In this document: piece by piece, positions 40,835-49,695 of the stretch
Layout of the letters: the number at the start of each line of letters is the position of its first letter
How positions within the stretch are numbered: position 1 is the stretch's first letter
Origin: Parabacteroides sp.
GTDB taxonomy: Bacteria > Bacteroidota > Bacteroidia > Bacteroidales > Tannerellaceae
NCBI GenBank assembly: GCA_019417325.1
Contig: DXVO01000029.1
Span: 110,662 to 174,661 of the forward strand
Reading direction: 5' to 3'
Length of the DNA stretch: 64,000 nt
Position numbers and translations under genes: made by a program
Notes under the pieces: generated by a model
What the model was told of the DNA's origin: nothing
Database searches by the model: none
Seen by the model: the letters and a program-made list of their open reading frames with translations, nothing else

Positions 40835-43744
40835 TTATGGACAGCTAATGGATACCAATTGTACCGGCCCTAATAATCCGGAGTCAAGTAGAGGAGTCAC
40901 ACCCGTGGTCATGTCAAAACGGAACCTATCATGGGTTCTCGTAAGACGTTTTTCCTCCGGTAGGTTAAGATCACCGATTACCCGGTTCGTCCATAAGTTA
41001 ACAACGTCTATTTCCAACTTGTTTCCTTTTGCTTTTATGGCATCCGTAATCTCCACACGCCATGGGTAGCACCAGAGAGTACCGATATCCTTCCCGTTGA
41101 GGCGCACTTCAGCTACATTGCGGACATCTCCCAGATCCAAAAACAGAGGTTGGTTTTTATCTATGGATTCATCCGCCAGATCAAAGGTTTTAGAATAGGT
41201 TGCTTTACCTGAATAGAACTTCACTCCATCGTCAGGATGTTGGGTCCAGTTTACTAATTCGGAAAATTCAGTATGAGCAGGACCGCCCCAAGCCGGATCA
41301 AATGCCACATTCCAGGGGCCTGAAAGGGATTGTACTGTAATGGACCTGGAGAAGTTCTCTTCCGCTTTTCCTGCGGTTGTTTGTGTTATTGATTTACGGA
41401 ATACAATGAAATAAGATCCGAACCGGTCCAGTTCCAACGGCAATGTAGTGCAGCCATCAGCCTGGCGGAAAGCTTTTGCATCCCACATTTCACCGTTAAC
41501 CGGATTCCATATTTCAGGCTGCTTACCGGTAATACGGAATGTGAAATCAGCCCGTTCCGTCTGATTCCTGCGATTAATCACAAAATAGATTTCCGCATCA
41601 GGGGTTGTACGGTGAATATAGTCAAACTTCTCAGGATCCGTATCCTGGCCGTTAAACTTGAAGTCCGGCTGAATGCCATCTGCTAAAAGAATTTCGCGCG
41701 GTGTCTTGCCCCAGATAACACGCCCTTTCCCAAAATTACGTTCCGTGCGGGTCTTACCGTCCAAGTCGCCCCATATTTCTGCTACAATTTCCTGTACCTG
41801 ACGATCCGATTCCCTGGCATTGGTCACATCTCCGGATGTTTTGGGCGGTGCTCCGACAAGCGTAACGCCATTGCGAACCAGTTCACGGATTTTCTGAATC
41901 ACCGCTACTGACATCTCTGTGGATGGAACCGGAGAAACATCTAAACGCTGAAAGCCACCCACCAAGCGGGATATATCCTCAGAAGGCGAAGTACAGTTTT
42001 GCAATACCAACAACCGGTAACTCGTTCCATCAGGAAGTACAACCTTGCCGTTCTCGGCAGACATTCTTGTTAACAGCACTTCCGCATTGACATAATCGCA
42101 ATCGTAACCTGCACCAAGACCGGGAACCAAGTATTTGGGAGGTACCAGCGTCGGTGGACGTTCTCCCAGATAAAAACAAACATCACCTACAAAGTTGCCT
42201 TCCTGTAACAGATACTGGCAACGGGAAAGATATGAGAAAAACTCTGCAGACTGCTCCCACCAGGTGATGTTCGGTGTGAAATGCTGTCCGGCACAAAACT
42301 CATATCCCGGTTTACCGTCCGAAGGAGGCTGGCAGGTAGACTGATGCAACATCAACTTATTAATACCTTCACAGAAAGCGTCGTTGGCATAAGGCTTCAT
42401 TTCGGCAGGACCTAAAGACCAATGGGTATAATGGGCTTCCTGTTGCGTGAATGCTTCGGCCATCGCTATGCGTTTGCCATACACATGGGCTGCTGTGGCA
42501 GTCTGTTTCAGATTCATCCGTAACCATCTATCTTGGTTATAGCCATCTGCTGAACGATAATGGCCGTTTACCCAAAACTCCCCGGCGGTAAAATCGCACC
42601 GGCCAAAGTTTTTTAACGCATCAATCGGAGGTATATCATTAGGACCACCGGCTTCGCTCCCCATAGCCATACCGTTTTGATGGCAAAGTTCGGCAAAATG
42701 GCCGTAAAAGTTTTCGGCAATGCAATCTTGGATCGTGCGATCGAAATCCGTAAGAAAACGGGCCGAGACAATAGAATCGACAACCGTATAACCGGCAAGT
42801 ACGGGAAGATATTTCATTAAATCATACCCCCGGAATCGTTGGAACTGGTCAGGAAAATCCTGTGTCCAGGTTAATTTTCCACACTCCCAGCTGTCCGACC
42901 AGAAATAATCGATCTTACCTCCTGCCTTTTGCGCTTCTTCGATAAGTGGTTTTCCTAAATGATTGAAATGGTCATCTAACGCAGCCTTGCTCAAATAATC
43001 GATTTCGTATCCGTCGCCACCTTCATAGGTATCTGCCTGAGGAGGTCCGGGATAGGCAAACCATCTACTCCATAAATGCCCAGTCAGCGTATAGCCTGTC
43101 CGCAGGATTACCCATTCCCCTTCAGGTACCTGCCAATCGAACGAACCATCCGGTTTCATGAAGCCTGTTACATCGATTACATTTTGCAAATCTGTTTTTT
43201 TACTGCCTGCTTCCACCCTGATTGCCTGTACACAGATATCCTGATAGTAATTGTCGACAATTTCCGGTTGTTTCAGTTTTTCATTTACCTTTTTAGGGCC
43301 TGTTAATTTCAGTTCAGTCTGGACCACCTTTTTCATGGCATAATCAGGAGTAACCCACGGTCCCTGCATCGTCCATCCACCGGCAGATAAGTTATATCCA
43401 AATTCAAGATTTAACCTCTTGGCTTCCTTTACTGCATGCCGAAAAAGTTCCCACCATTCAGGACTTTGAAATTTCACGCCGGGAAGCGGGGCAACGCCGG
43501 CATACCCACCATTACACATCAGATTGACCCCATGGATACCTTTTGCCTTAAATTCCTCCAAATCCCGGGTAATTCCTTCTTTATCCACCCTGTTAAAAAG
43601 CCACCACCAATAGGTGATTGGCTTTGCTTCGTCGGGTGGAGAGATAAAGGATTCTCTTAAAACATCGGGCTTTGTATTACATGCGGAAACGCAGCCCAGA
43701 AAAAAGACAAAGAATAATAACTGTTTTAATAGGTTCTTTACCAT
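40835..43744 (-). CDS. GH106 alpha-L-rhamnosidase-like lipoprotein
   Basis: A 969-residue lipoprotein (signal ending FFLGCVSAC, C22). PITYWWWLFNRVDKEGITRDLEEFKAKGIHGVNLM, EFGYNLSAGGWTMQGPWVTPDYAMKKV, and SWECGKLTWTQDFPDQFQRFRGYD are the recognisable barrel segments of GH106. The C-terminus is a beta-sandwich (YSKTFDLADESIDKNQPLFLDLGDVRNVAEVRLNGKDIGTLWCYPWRVEI). GH106 cleaves alpha-rhamnosyl links in pectic polysaccharides. Its promoter module matches the one ahead of the DUF3863 gene 7.3 kb away, so the two are likely co-regulated. Confidence 0.9.
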   Translation of the reverse strand: MVKNLLKQLLFFVFFLGCVSACNTKPDVLRESFISPPDEAKPITYWWWLFNRVDKEGITRDLEEFKAKGIHGVNLMCNGGYAGVAPLPGVKFQSPEWWELFRHAVKEAKRLNLEFGYNLSAGGWTMQGPWVTPDYAMKKVVQTELKLTGPKKVNEKLKQPEIVDNYYQDICVQAIRVEAGSKKTDLQNVIDVTGFMKPDGSFDWQVPEGEWVILRTGYTLTGHLWSRWFAYPGPPQADTYEGGDGYEIDYLSKAALDDHFNHLGKPLIEEAQKAGGKIDYFWSDSWECGKLTWTQDFPDQFQRFRGYDLMKYLPVLAGYTVVDSIVSARFLTDFDRTIQDCIAENFYGHFAELCHQNGMAMGSEAGGPNDIPPIDALKNFGRCDFTAGEFWVNGHYRSADGYNQDRWLRMNLKQTATAAHVYGKRIAMAEAFTQQEAHYTHWSLGPAEMKPYANDAFCEGINKLMLHQSTCQPPSDGKPGYEFCAGQHFTPNITWWEQSAEFFSYLSRCQYLLQEGNFVGDVCFYLGERPPTLVPPKYLVPGLGAGYDCDYVNAEVLLTRMSAENGKVVLPDGTSYRLLVLQNCTSPSEDISRLVGGFQRLDVSPVPSTEMSVAVIQKIRELVRNGVTLVGAPPKTSGDVTNARESDRQVQEIVAEIWGDLDGKTRTERNFGKGRVIWGKTPREILLADGIQPDFKFNGQDTDPEKFDYIHRTTPDAEIYFVINRRNQTERADFTFRITGKQPEIWNPVNGEMWDAKAFRQADGCTTLPLELDRFGSYFIVFRKSITQTTAGKAEENFSRSITVQSLSGPWNVAFDPAWGGPAHTEFSELVNWTQHPDDGVKFYSGKATYSKTFDLADESIDKNQPLFLDLGDVRNVAEVRLNGKDIGTLWCYPWRVEITDAIKAKGNKLEIDVVNLWTNRVIGDLNLPEEKRLTRTHDRFRFDMTTGVTPLLDSGLLGPVQLVSISCP

Positions 43745-43756
43745 TGTATTTGTTTT

Positions 43757-43876
43757 TTATAGAATTATTTTTCCATTCATGGTTTTATATTTCAGTCCGT
43801 AGATACAAAAATATAATGTATAAATTCAACACAGTTATCAATTATGGCAGATAATTTCCGGTATTTGATAAAAAGA
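43757..43876 (-). promoter_or_regulatory. Duplicated promoter module, copy 1, with vestigial start codon
   Basis: About 100 bp here are close to those at 51075-51178, including TATTTTTG as -7 box, CATAATTGA, AACTGTGTTGAATTT and TAAAACCATGAAT. In this copy the ATG at 43780 opens only a seven-codon frame (MNGKIIL, stop at 43757) that corresponds to the first codons of the DUF3863 gene. The GH106 start follows 13 bp after. A deletion or recombination between the two loci appears to have left the leader in front of a different gene. Confidence 0.75.
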
Positions 43877-43924
43877 AGCTGTCTAAAAAGTATTTTCGAC
43901 TCTGTTTTATTCGATACCTGTCTA

Positions 43925-44200
43925 ATGAGCATTCATATCCGTAGTACTTGCCGGATGTGCCTTCCCCACTCTTTTATTGGAAATCGTAAATAACGCAGCT
44001 AAGCCAGAAGAAATGATAATTAACATCCTTGAACCTAAGAATAATATACTAATCTACAGATATCACAGAGATTTCTTTCTTAAATGCCCGAATATACACA
44101 CAATATTTATATATAATTTAATAAAATACAACACTCTCATTACTTGTAACACTACCGACAGCACAATTATACTCTGCCCAGTATAAAAAAGAGAAAACAA
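43925..44200 (-). pseudogene. Scrambled fragments of an EamA transporter gene
   Basis: Bases about 43938-44015 match about 38120-38195 of the intact EamA gene with roughly 85-88 percent identity, and about 44140-44195 match 37797-37855 more loosely. In the intact gene these segments are in the opposite order along the DNA, so the remnant is rearranged, not simply truncated. No reading frame survives. Confidence 0.65.
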
Positions 44201-44258
44201 ACTCAGAATAGTATAAAACCGTTAAAGAACACCTTTCATTTTGCCAATCAAAATATTA

Positions 44259-44274
44259 TTCGTTGTTTTGCGAA
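44259..44274. promoter_or_regulatory. ArsR operator at the arsR promoter
   Basis: TTCGTTGTTTTGCGAA has TTCG/CGAA ends and overlaps the -7 box TTGTTTTG. TTTG lies 19 bp upstream in the -33 position. A near-identical site precedes arsM, supporting recognition by the ArsR product. Confidence 0.75.
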
Positions 44275-44298
44275 CAACAAATAAAGAAAGAATTTAAA

Positions 44299-44625
44299 AT
44301 GAGTACAAAGCAATATACAACAGAGCAAGAACAAATAGCCCGTTTTGCCAAAGCGATGGGACATCCGGCACGAATGGCTATTCTAACCTTCCTGGCAAAA
44401 CAGGAAAGTTGTTTCTTCGGCGATATTCACGAAGAGCTACCTATTGCCAAAGCAACCGTTTCGCAACATTTAAAGGAATTAAAGGACGCAGGTCTGATTC
44501 AGGGAGAAATAGAAACACCTAAAGTCCGATATTGCATTAACAGGGAAAATTGGGAACTCGCCCGGAAGTTATTTGTAACTTTCTGGAACAACATACAACA
44601 TACCGATACATCGTGCTGTGAATAA
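44299..44625 (+). CDS. arsR: ArsR-family metalloregulatory repressor
   Basis: A 108-residue winged-helix repressor; the start at 44299 (MSTKQYTTEQEQ) is used because the upstream 12 codons lie within the operator. FAKAMGHPARMAILTFLAKQ and ATVSQHLKELKDAGLIQGEIE are the typical DNA-binding elements. Cysteines at C38, C79, C106 and C107 (TSCCE at the C-terminus) could form a trivalent-arsenic site; this arrangement differs from the classic ELCVC motif. It probably represses itself and arsM through the paired operators. Confidence 0.88.
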   Translation: MSTKQYTTEQEQIARFAKAMGHPARMAILTFLAKQESCFFGDIHEELPIAKATVSQHLKELKDAGLIQGEIETPKVRYCINRENWELARKLFVTFWNNIQHTDTSCCE

Positions 44626-44639
44626 CAGCACCTTTTTTT
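44613..44639 (+). terminator. Terminator overlapping the arsR stop codon
   Basis: GTGCTGT, five bases, ACAGCAC and then CTTTTTTT. The stop codon lies within the loop/stem, so arsR is separated from arsM, which has its own promoter. Confidence 0.88.
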
Positions 44640-44649
44640 AAAACAAACG

Positions 44650-44665
44650 TTCGTAGTTTTACGAA
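44650..44665. promoter_or_regulatory. ArsR operator at the arsM promoter
   Basis: TTCGTAGTTTTACGAA differs from the arsR site at only two of sixteen positions and again covers a -7-like TAGTTTTA. The two sites give a consensus TTCGTWGTTTTRCGAA. Confidence 0.75.
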
Positions 44666-44757
44666 TTACGATTATTATATCAATTCGTATATAAAAGAGA
44701 AAACAGACCCCCAAGAACAAGAAAGCAAACAATGTATTAATTAAAATAAAAGACAGT

Positions 44758-45582
44758 ATGGAAAAAATAGAAATGAAGAAAAACCAGGAGTTGAAAGAGT
44801 TAGTAAAGCAACGTTATAGTGAGCTTGCATTAAATTCGGACGAACTAAAAGGTTGCTGTTGCGGCAAAAAACCGGCAAGCCCTTCGAAAAAGGTCTTTAC
44901 TATAATGAGTGAAGATTATAAAAATCTAAAAGGATACGAACCTGATGCAGATTTAGGGGTAGGTTGTGGATTACCTACCCAATATGCAAATATCAATAAA
45001 GGCGATACCGTTATCGATTTAGGTTCAGGAGCAGGAAACGATTGTTTCATCGCCCGTGCGGAAGCCGGAGAAAACGGAAGGATCATTGGTATTGATTTTT
45101 CACCCCAGATGATTTCAAAAGCCCGTAATAATGCGATTAAACGAGGATATACAAATGTTGAATTCCTGGAAGGGGACATTGAAAATATGCCATTGCCTGA
45201 TAATACGGCAGATGTAGTAGTAAGTAACTGTGTCCTTAATCTGCTCCCTCAAAAAAATCTTATTTTCAAAGAGATTTACCGTGTTTTAAAACCAGGAGGA
45301 CATTTCTGCATATCGGATGTCGTTCTCAATGGCGTTTTCCCAAAAGAATTTACAGATAACGCTGCCATGTATGCCGGATGCATCGCAAGCGCCATCCAAA
45401 AAGAAGAGTACCTAAAGGAGATAGAAAAAGCTGATTTTATAAATATCCGCATCGAAAGAACAAAGACAATTCTTATTCCTGATGACGTGTTATATGAGCA
45501 TTTGGATGAAGATACAATCCGGAAATATAAATCGGGAAACGTCGGAATCTACTCGATTACTGTGACAGGACAGAAAGAATAA
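44758..45582 (+). CDS. arsM: Arsenite S-adenosylmethionine methyltransferase
   Basis: A 274-residue methyltransferase. GDTVIDLGSGAGNDCFIAR is the SAM-binding motif. The three conserved arsenic-binding cysteines of ArsM appear as C70 (LGVGCGLPTQ), C158 (VVSNCVLNLLP) and C208 (MYAGCIAS), with an additional CCC cluster at residues 33-35. It should turn As(III) into methylated, partly volatile forms. It has its own ArsR-type operator, and ends at a hairpin terminator. No arsenite pump gene is nearby. Confidence 0.94.
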   Translation: MEKIEMKKNQELKELVKQRYSELALNSDELKGCCCGKKPASPSKKVFTIMSEDYKNLKGYEPDADLGVGCGLPTQYANINKGDTVIDLGSGAGNDCFIARAEAGENGRIIGIDFSPQMISKARNNAIKRGYTNVEFLEGDIENMPLPDNTADVVVSNCVLNLLPQKNLIFKEIYRVLKPGGHFCISDVVLNGVFPKEFTDNAAMYAGCIASAIQKEEYLKEIEKADFINIRIERTKTILIPDDVLYEHLDEDTIRKYKSGNVGIYSITVTGQKE

Positions 45583-45631
45583 CAGTTTAAAAGATATAAC
45601 AAACTACACTTTTCGTATATTTGAAAGCGAA

Positions 45632-45685
45632 GAGACAGTATAAATCAATAACCACACTCATAAATCAGGGTGTGGTTATTGTCTC
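45632..45685 (+). terminator. Terminator after arsM
   Basis: GAGACA and TGTCTC form the outer part and CAATAACCACACT with AGGGTGTGGTTATTG the main stem around a short loop. The following sequence is only moderately T-rich. Confidence 0.75.
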
Positions 45686-45725
45686 ATTAGTAAAATCGAT
45701 TCGTGATACGGAACTAAAGGAAAAC

Positions 45726-46080
45726 ATGAAACAGGTTGTAATAATCATTAGCATATTATGGAGTGTATTATTCGCTCATGCACAAGACCAAGAATCTATG
45801 ATTTTAAAACAAGACCTTGCATGCTTGTTTGACAGTTTAAGCATGATTGGTATATTGGGTAAGGATTGTAGCCGGATAGATATCCATTTCCAAAGACTTC
45901 TGCGAGTTCAATGATGCGGGCGAGTGGTTGGTATCACCGCAATATCGTAAGAAGGGTTGGGAGAATCTATATAATGCTTACTACAATGACTTTCTGGCAA
46001 CGGACGAGATACAGAAAGCCCGTGTAATAGAAGAACAAAAATGGTGGGTAGACAAAACCCCACCACGCAATACAGATTGA
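45726..46080 (+). pseudogene. Frameshifted small exported protein
   Basis: The first frame from 45726 encodes a signal peptide (MKQVVIIISILWSVLFAHAQ) and 40 further residues, then changes frame near 45890. In the shifted frame DFCEFNDAGEWLVSPQYRKKGWENLYNAYYNDFL continues to a stop at 46080 (PPRNTD). The two parts together would give about 110 residues, and deletion between them is likely. The family is not recognised. Confidence 0.55.
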
Positions 46081-46099
46081 CTTTATAACCAATAATCGT

Positions 46100-46492
46100 A
46101 TGAATATCGAAGAATTTAGAGAATACTGCCTTTCATTCAAAGGTATCCGCGAGAAAATGCCTTTTCCGAACGTGCCGGACCGTTATAGCCGGGAGGTGCT
46201 GTGTTTCTATGTATTAGACAAATGGTTCTGTTTCGTAAACATTGAAGCATTTGATTTCTGTTGTATCAAATGCAACCCTGAAGATTCGGAAGAGCTGCAA
46301 GCCAACTACACAGGCATTAAACCCGGTTGGCATATGAACAAAAAATATTGGATCAGCGTCTATTTCAACCAAGACGTACCCGACGGGAAAATACGCGAAC
46401 TTGTAAGAAATTCCTACGAGATAGTCGTTAAAAGCCTGACCAAAAAAGAAAGGGAAATGCTGCAATCAAATGAAAGCAACACTTCCCGTTAA
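46100..46492 (+). CDS. MmcQ/YjbR-family protein
   Basis: A 130-residue protein with NIEEFREYCLSFKGIREKMPF, ... KWFCFVNIEAFDFCCIKCNPEDSEELQANYTGIKPGWHMNKKYWISVYF and a C-terminal helix DGKIRELVRNSYEIVVKSL, characteristic of the MmcQ/YjbR family (CyaY-like fold, sometimes called DNA-binding). No clear function is established. It converges with the GH106-type gene and is separated from it by only 45 bp. Confidence 0.9.
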   Translation: MNIEEFREYCLSFKGIREKMPFPNVPDRYSREVLCFYVLDKWFCFVNIEAFDFCCIKCNPEDSEELQANYTGIKPGWHMNKKYWISVYFNQDVPDGKIRELVRNSYEIVVKSLTKKEREMLQSNESNTSR

Positions 46493-46537
46493 CTAATCTA
46501 TAGTATGGCAAATCCGTTTGAATACAGGATTATGCCA

Positions 46538-49500
46538 TTATTCCGAGGAAACTACGGAGAAATCATCCATCAGCCCGTAATCATGTAACTCATAGTCACA
46601 GCCAGGCGCCTGTTTGGATACCCCGTTCCAGTGCCAGGGGCCGGAAATACCTTTTTCCGTGTTATAATGAGGTCCCAGCAGGTTCCTCAAACTGCCGATT
46701 ACCCGGACTTCAATCCGGTTATTCCCCTGTTTCAGATAAGGAGTCAGGTCAAAATGATAAGGTTTATAGGCAATGACTCCCACCTTCTCCGTATTCACAT
46801 AAACTTCAGCCAGCGTCCCTTCCCATTTATTCAGGCGGAGAGCATAGCGCAACGAAGTATCTTTTACCCGATAGTCTTTGGCATAAGACACATCCCATGA
46901 ATAATAAGGCAGTCCCTGTTCCTTCCAGCTTCCCGGTTTCAAATGACCGGCCGGTTCCCGGACCACCCAACCATGCGATGCCGGTTCCAAGTCGAAATCA
47001 CCCAACAGATAGGCCGGGGCAACCTCTGCATAAATACGCATCGGAGAAACACTCAATTCAACCACATTCACACCCGGTTTGATAAAATCGCCGACAGGAT
47101 ATACCCCGAAACGGCTGTCGAGCCAGGATTCTCCTTCGAGGGATGATACCGGGTTCCCGTTTATCCGGACCTTCCAGATATCCGGTTGTTCGGCTACCAG
47201 CTTCATCCGGCTCTTATCGGGCGTCCCTGCAACAATAAAATGATATTGCACCTGTATATCCCCTGTTTTAAACGTATCCTTTTCCACGATTGTCTGGCGA
47301 TATTGGATAGCTGACTCCCAAGGGTCATTCATGCCGAAATGTTTAAACAAACGCCTGCATGCCTCCGGAGTATACAAATTCCGTTCCGCTTTCCCGTCTA
47401 TTATCAAATCGCAGAAATCGAGCGTAAGCACATTCTCTTTCATCCGTTTCACTTCCACCGGTCCCGCCGAAGCCATTACTTTTCCATTGGCAAGAGCCGG
47501 TCGGGCAGCATATTTTCCCGTATTCGATTGGGGACAGAATAAGATAAGGCTTCCGGCAGGCGGTAACTCGAATGTAGCCTCTGCCATGCCTCCCTCCTGC
47601 CTGTTAGGATATTCGAATAACTCTCCGGACATGCCATCCACTTCTATCAACCCCTTTCCGGCAACCGACAGTTTGCCCTTGGCCGTCTCAGTCAAAGATG
47701 AATTTACCAGAAATACCAGTTCACCATCCTTATACGTCCTGCGTTGATGATACAGGTCATTTCCTGTAATCCCGGCAAAACGTATCTTGTCATTTTGCAA
47801 TCTCTCTTGGATGACCCGGTTCAAATCGCTTTCCGCATACGTCCGGATACGCCCGGCATTTTCGTCCAGCCAGTTCTTCAGTTCCATGCTTTCCTTCCCT
47901 TCCACCAATACAGGTTTTGAGAAAAGAACCAGCTCGCCTCCCGAAGCAACAAACTTCCGCAGCAAGGCAAAGGTTGCGGCATTCAGGTTCTCCATCATAG
48001 GCGGAACGACCACCTGTTTATACCCTCTTTTACCTACGACGAACAAACCGTTCTTTACCGTTCCCCGGTCTTTGATAATATTTTCCGAACCCAGGTCATA
48101 TTCCACCTGGCTTTTTTCCAAGCGGGTAACGAACTCCTGGAAATTTATTCCGACCTCCATCGTTTTCGCATGTCCTCTGATATAGGAAAAATACAGCCAG
48201 GCGGTGGTAGTCGGTTCCAGCACAAGAATTTCGTTTTCCTGCTCGCCCTGGCTCAACAGCATCGACAGGCGGGCAAAATAATCGTTCTGCGTTTTATAAT
48301 CGGACCACCAGGGAGAAATCGAATTGAACACCGGAGGATAATCGTATTTACGTGCCCCTACAATGGTCATATGCGATAAATGCTGGTTCAGGAAATTAAC
48401 GCCCAGCACATACTCCCAGTCACCCAGCCGCTTCAGGTCCTCGAATGTAACATTCCAGCCTCCGCCGCCATAGGTTTCACTCAAAGTACGGGTATATCCC
48501 ATTTGATTGGCAACACTCCTCAGCTCCTTAACGGCTCTCACATTACCGAACTGAGCCTGTGGATGGGCATCATTAAACTGGTTGAACAGCATATCGATTG
48601 CCGGCATTTGATGCCAGGCATACATCGCCATATTATCTCCTCCATGCGACATATCAGGCCAGCCGTGTTCCCAATAATGCCCGGTCCAATACATATTCTT
48701 TTTGTCGCAATAAGCAGACCACGGTTTCGACCAGCGGTCGATAAACAACTGCGTAAGCGTCTCCATATAATTATGGCGGACCTGTTTCCAATTGCCGGTT
48801 TCTTCCACCAGCAACGGCAATACGCTTTTCAAATCGTATCCCCATTGTTTTTGGAAAACCTCAAACAAATCGGGAGTCCACCTTACACCGCCGGGGCTTG
48901 CCACATTCGGCTCGTCCGTAAAGATACCTTTGATTTCGGTACCGAGCGCTTTCCCGAAATGCTTCTCATACCCGCTCATCGTTACATCGATAAACTTCTG
49001 CGTAACGCCGGGGTACAGCAAATCGACATAGGAGAAACCGCCATGCCAGTCCGCTTTGCCATAATAAGTCTTTTTGTAGAGATAGTATTCACCCTTCCGG
49101 TTCTTGTAAGCGGCCAAATCCGAAGTAATATCCACAAAAGTATCCTGCTCTTTTTTCAGGCAGAAATAAAAATCCCCTACATTTTCGGGCAACATCTCAA
49201 CTTTCTCATAAGCAAGCCCCTGCCCCTGGTTATACGATTCAGGCATCAGGGCCGGCACATGCCCGCCGGCAAATCCGCTGGGGTAAGAGTTTTCATCATA
49301 AATCCAAATATCCAATCCCAGTTCTTTTCCGGTTTTCACACTGTATTGGTACAACTCGAACCAGTCGTCGGAAAGATAATCCGTAATCATTCCCGGCCGG
49401 GGATGCACGAAAGCGCCCCCGAATCCTTGTTCTTTCAGTTCTTTCAGCATCCGGTCAATATCCGCATGCGTCACTTTGGTATTCCATACCCACAAAGGCG

Positions 49501-49654
49501 CGGAACGGAACTCTTTATCAGGATTTTTCAATTCCTTTTTCAGCTTTTCAAACCGCATTTCCTTCTGCTGGTCTGCCGACGGATACCCCGCCTTGCAACA
49601 GAAAAGCAAAGCAAGAAGGATAAGGCTTCTGCCGATTCTTATATTTTTCTTCAT
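46538..49654 (-). CDS. GH106-type glycosyl hydrolase, secreted
   Basis: A 1038-residue exported protein (hydrophobic signal IGRSLILLALLFCCKAGYPSA). The N-terminal barrel starts with SAPLWVWNTKVTHADIDRMLKELKEQGFGGAFVHPRPGM, WIYDENSYPSGFAGG and IFTDEPNVASPGG, resembling GH106-like alpha-L-rhamnosidase relatives. The C-terminus has a jelly-roll typical of these enzymes (LRLNKWEGTLAEVYVNTEKVGVIAYKPYHFDLTPYLKQG). It is paralogous in layout to the lipoprotein at 40835-43744 but much diverged. It follows the DUF3863 gene by 41 bp, so the two are probably cotranscribed. Confidence 0.85.
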   Translation of the reverse strand: MKKNIRIGRSLILLALLFCCKAGYPSADQQKEMRFEKLKKELKNPDKEFRSAPLWVWNTKVTHADIDRMLKELKEQGFGGAFVHPRPGMITDYLSDDWFELYQYSVKTGKELGLDIWIYDENSYPSGFAGGHVPALMPESYNQGQGLAYEKVEMLPENVGDFYFCLKKEQDTFVDITSDLAAYKNRKGEYYLYKKTYYGKADWHGGFSYVDLLYPGVTQKFIDVTMSGYEKHFGKALGTEIKGIFTDEPNVASPGGVRWTPDLFEVFQKQWGYDLKSVLPLLVEETGNWKQVRHNYMETLTQLFIDRWSKPWSAYCDKKNMYWTGHYWEHGWPDMSHGGDNMAMYAWHQMPAIDMLFNQFNDAHPQAQFGNVRAVKELRSVANQMGYTRTLSETYGGGGWNVTFEDLKRLGDWEYVLGVNFLNQHLSHMTIVGARKYDYPPVFNSISPWWSDYKTQNDYFARLSMLLSQGEQENEILVLEPTTTAWLYFSYIRGHAKTMEVGINFQEFVTRLEKSQVEYDLGSENIIKDRGTVKNGLFVVGKRGYKQVVVPPMMENLNAATFALLRKFVASGGELVLFSKPVLVEGKESMELKNWLDENAGRIRTYAESDLNRVIQERLQNDKIRFAGITGNDLYHQRRTYKDGELVFLVNSSLTETAKGKLSVAGKGLIEVDGMSGELFEYPNRQEGGMAEATFELPPAGSLILFCPQSNTGKYAARPALANGKVMASAGPVEVKRMKENVLTLDFCDLIIDGKAERNLYTPEACRRLFKHFGMNDPWESAIQYRQTIVEKDTFKTGDIQVQYHFIVAGTPDKSRMKLVAEQPDIWKVRINGNPVSSLEGESWLDSRFGVYPVGDFIKPGVNVVELSVSPMRIYAEVAPAYLLGDFDLEPASHGWVVREPAGHLKPGSWKEQGLPYYSWDVSYAKDYRVKDTSLRYALRLNKWEGTLAEVYVNTEKVGVIAYKPYHFDLTPYLKQGNNRIEVRVIGSLRNLLGPHYNTEKGISGPWHWNGVSKQAPGCDYELHDYGLMDDFSVVSSE

Positions 49655-49695
49655 CTGGTATTTATTTTAACATCAACGTCCTGCAACTTATACGA

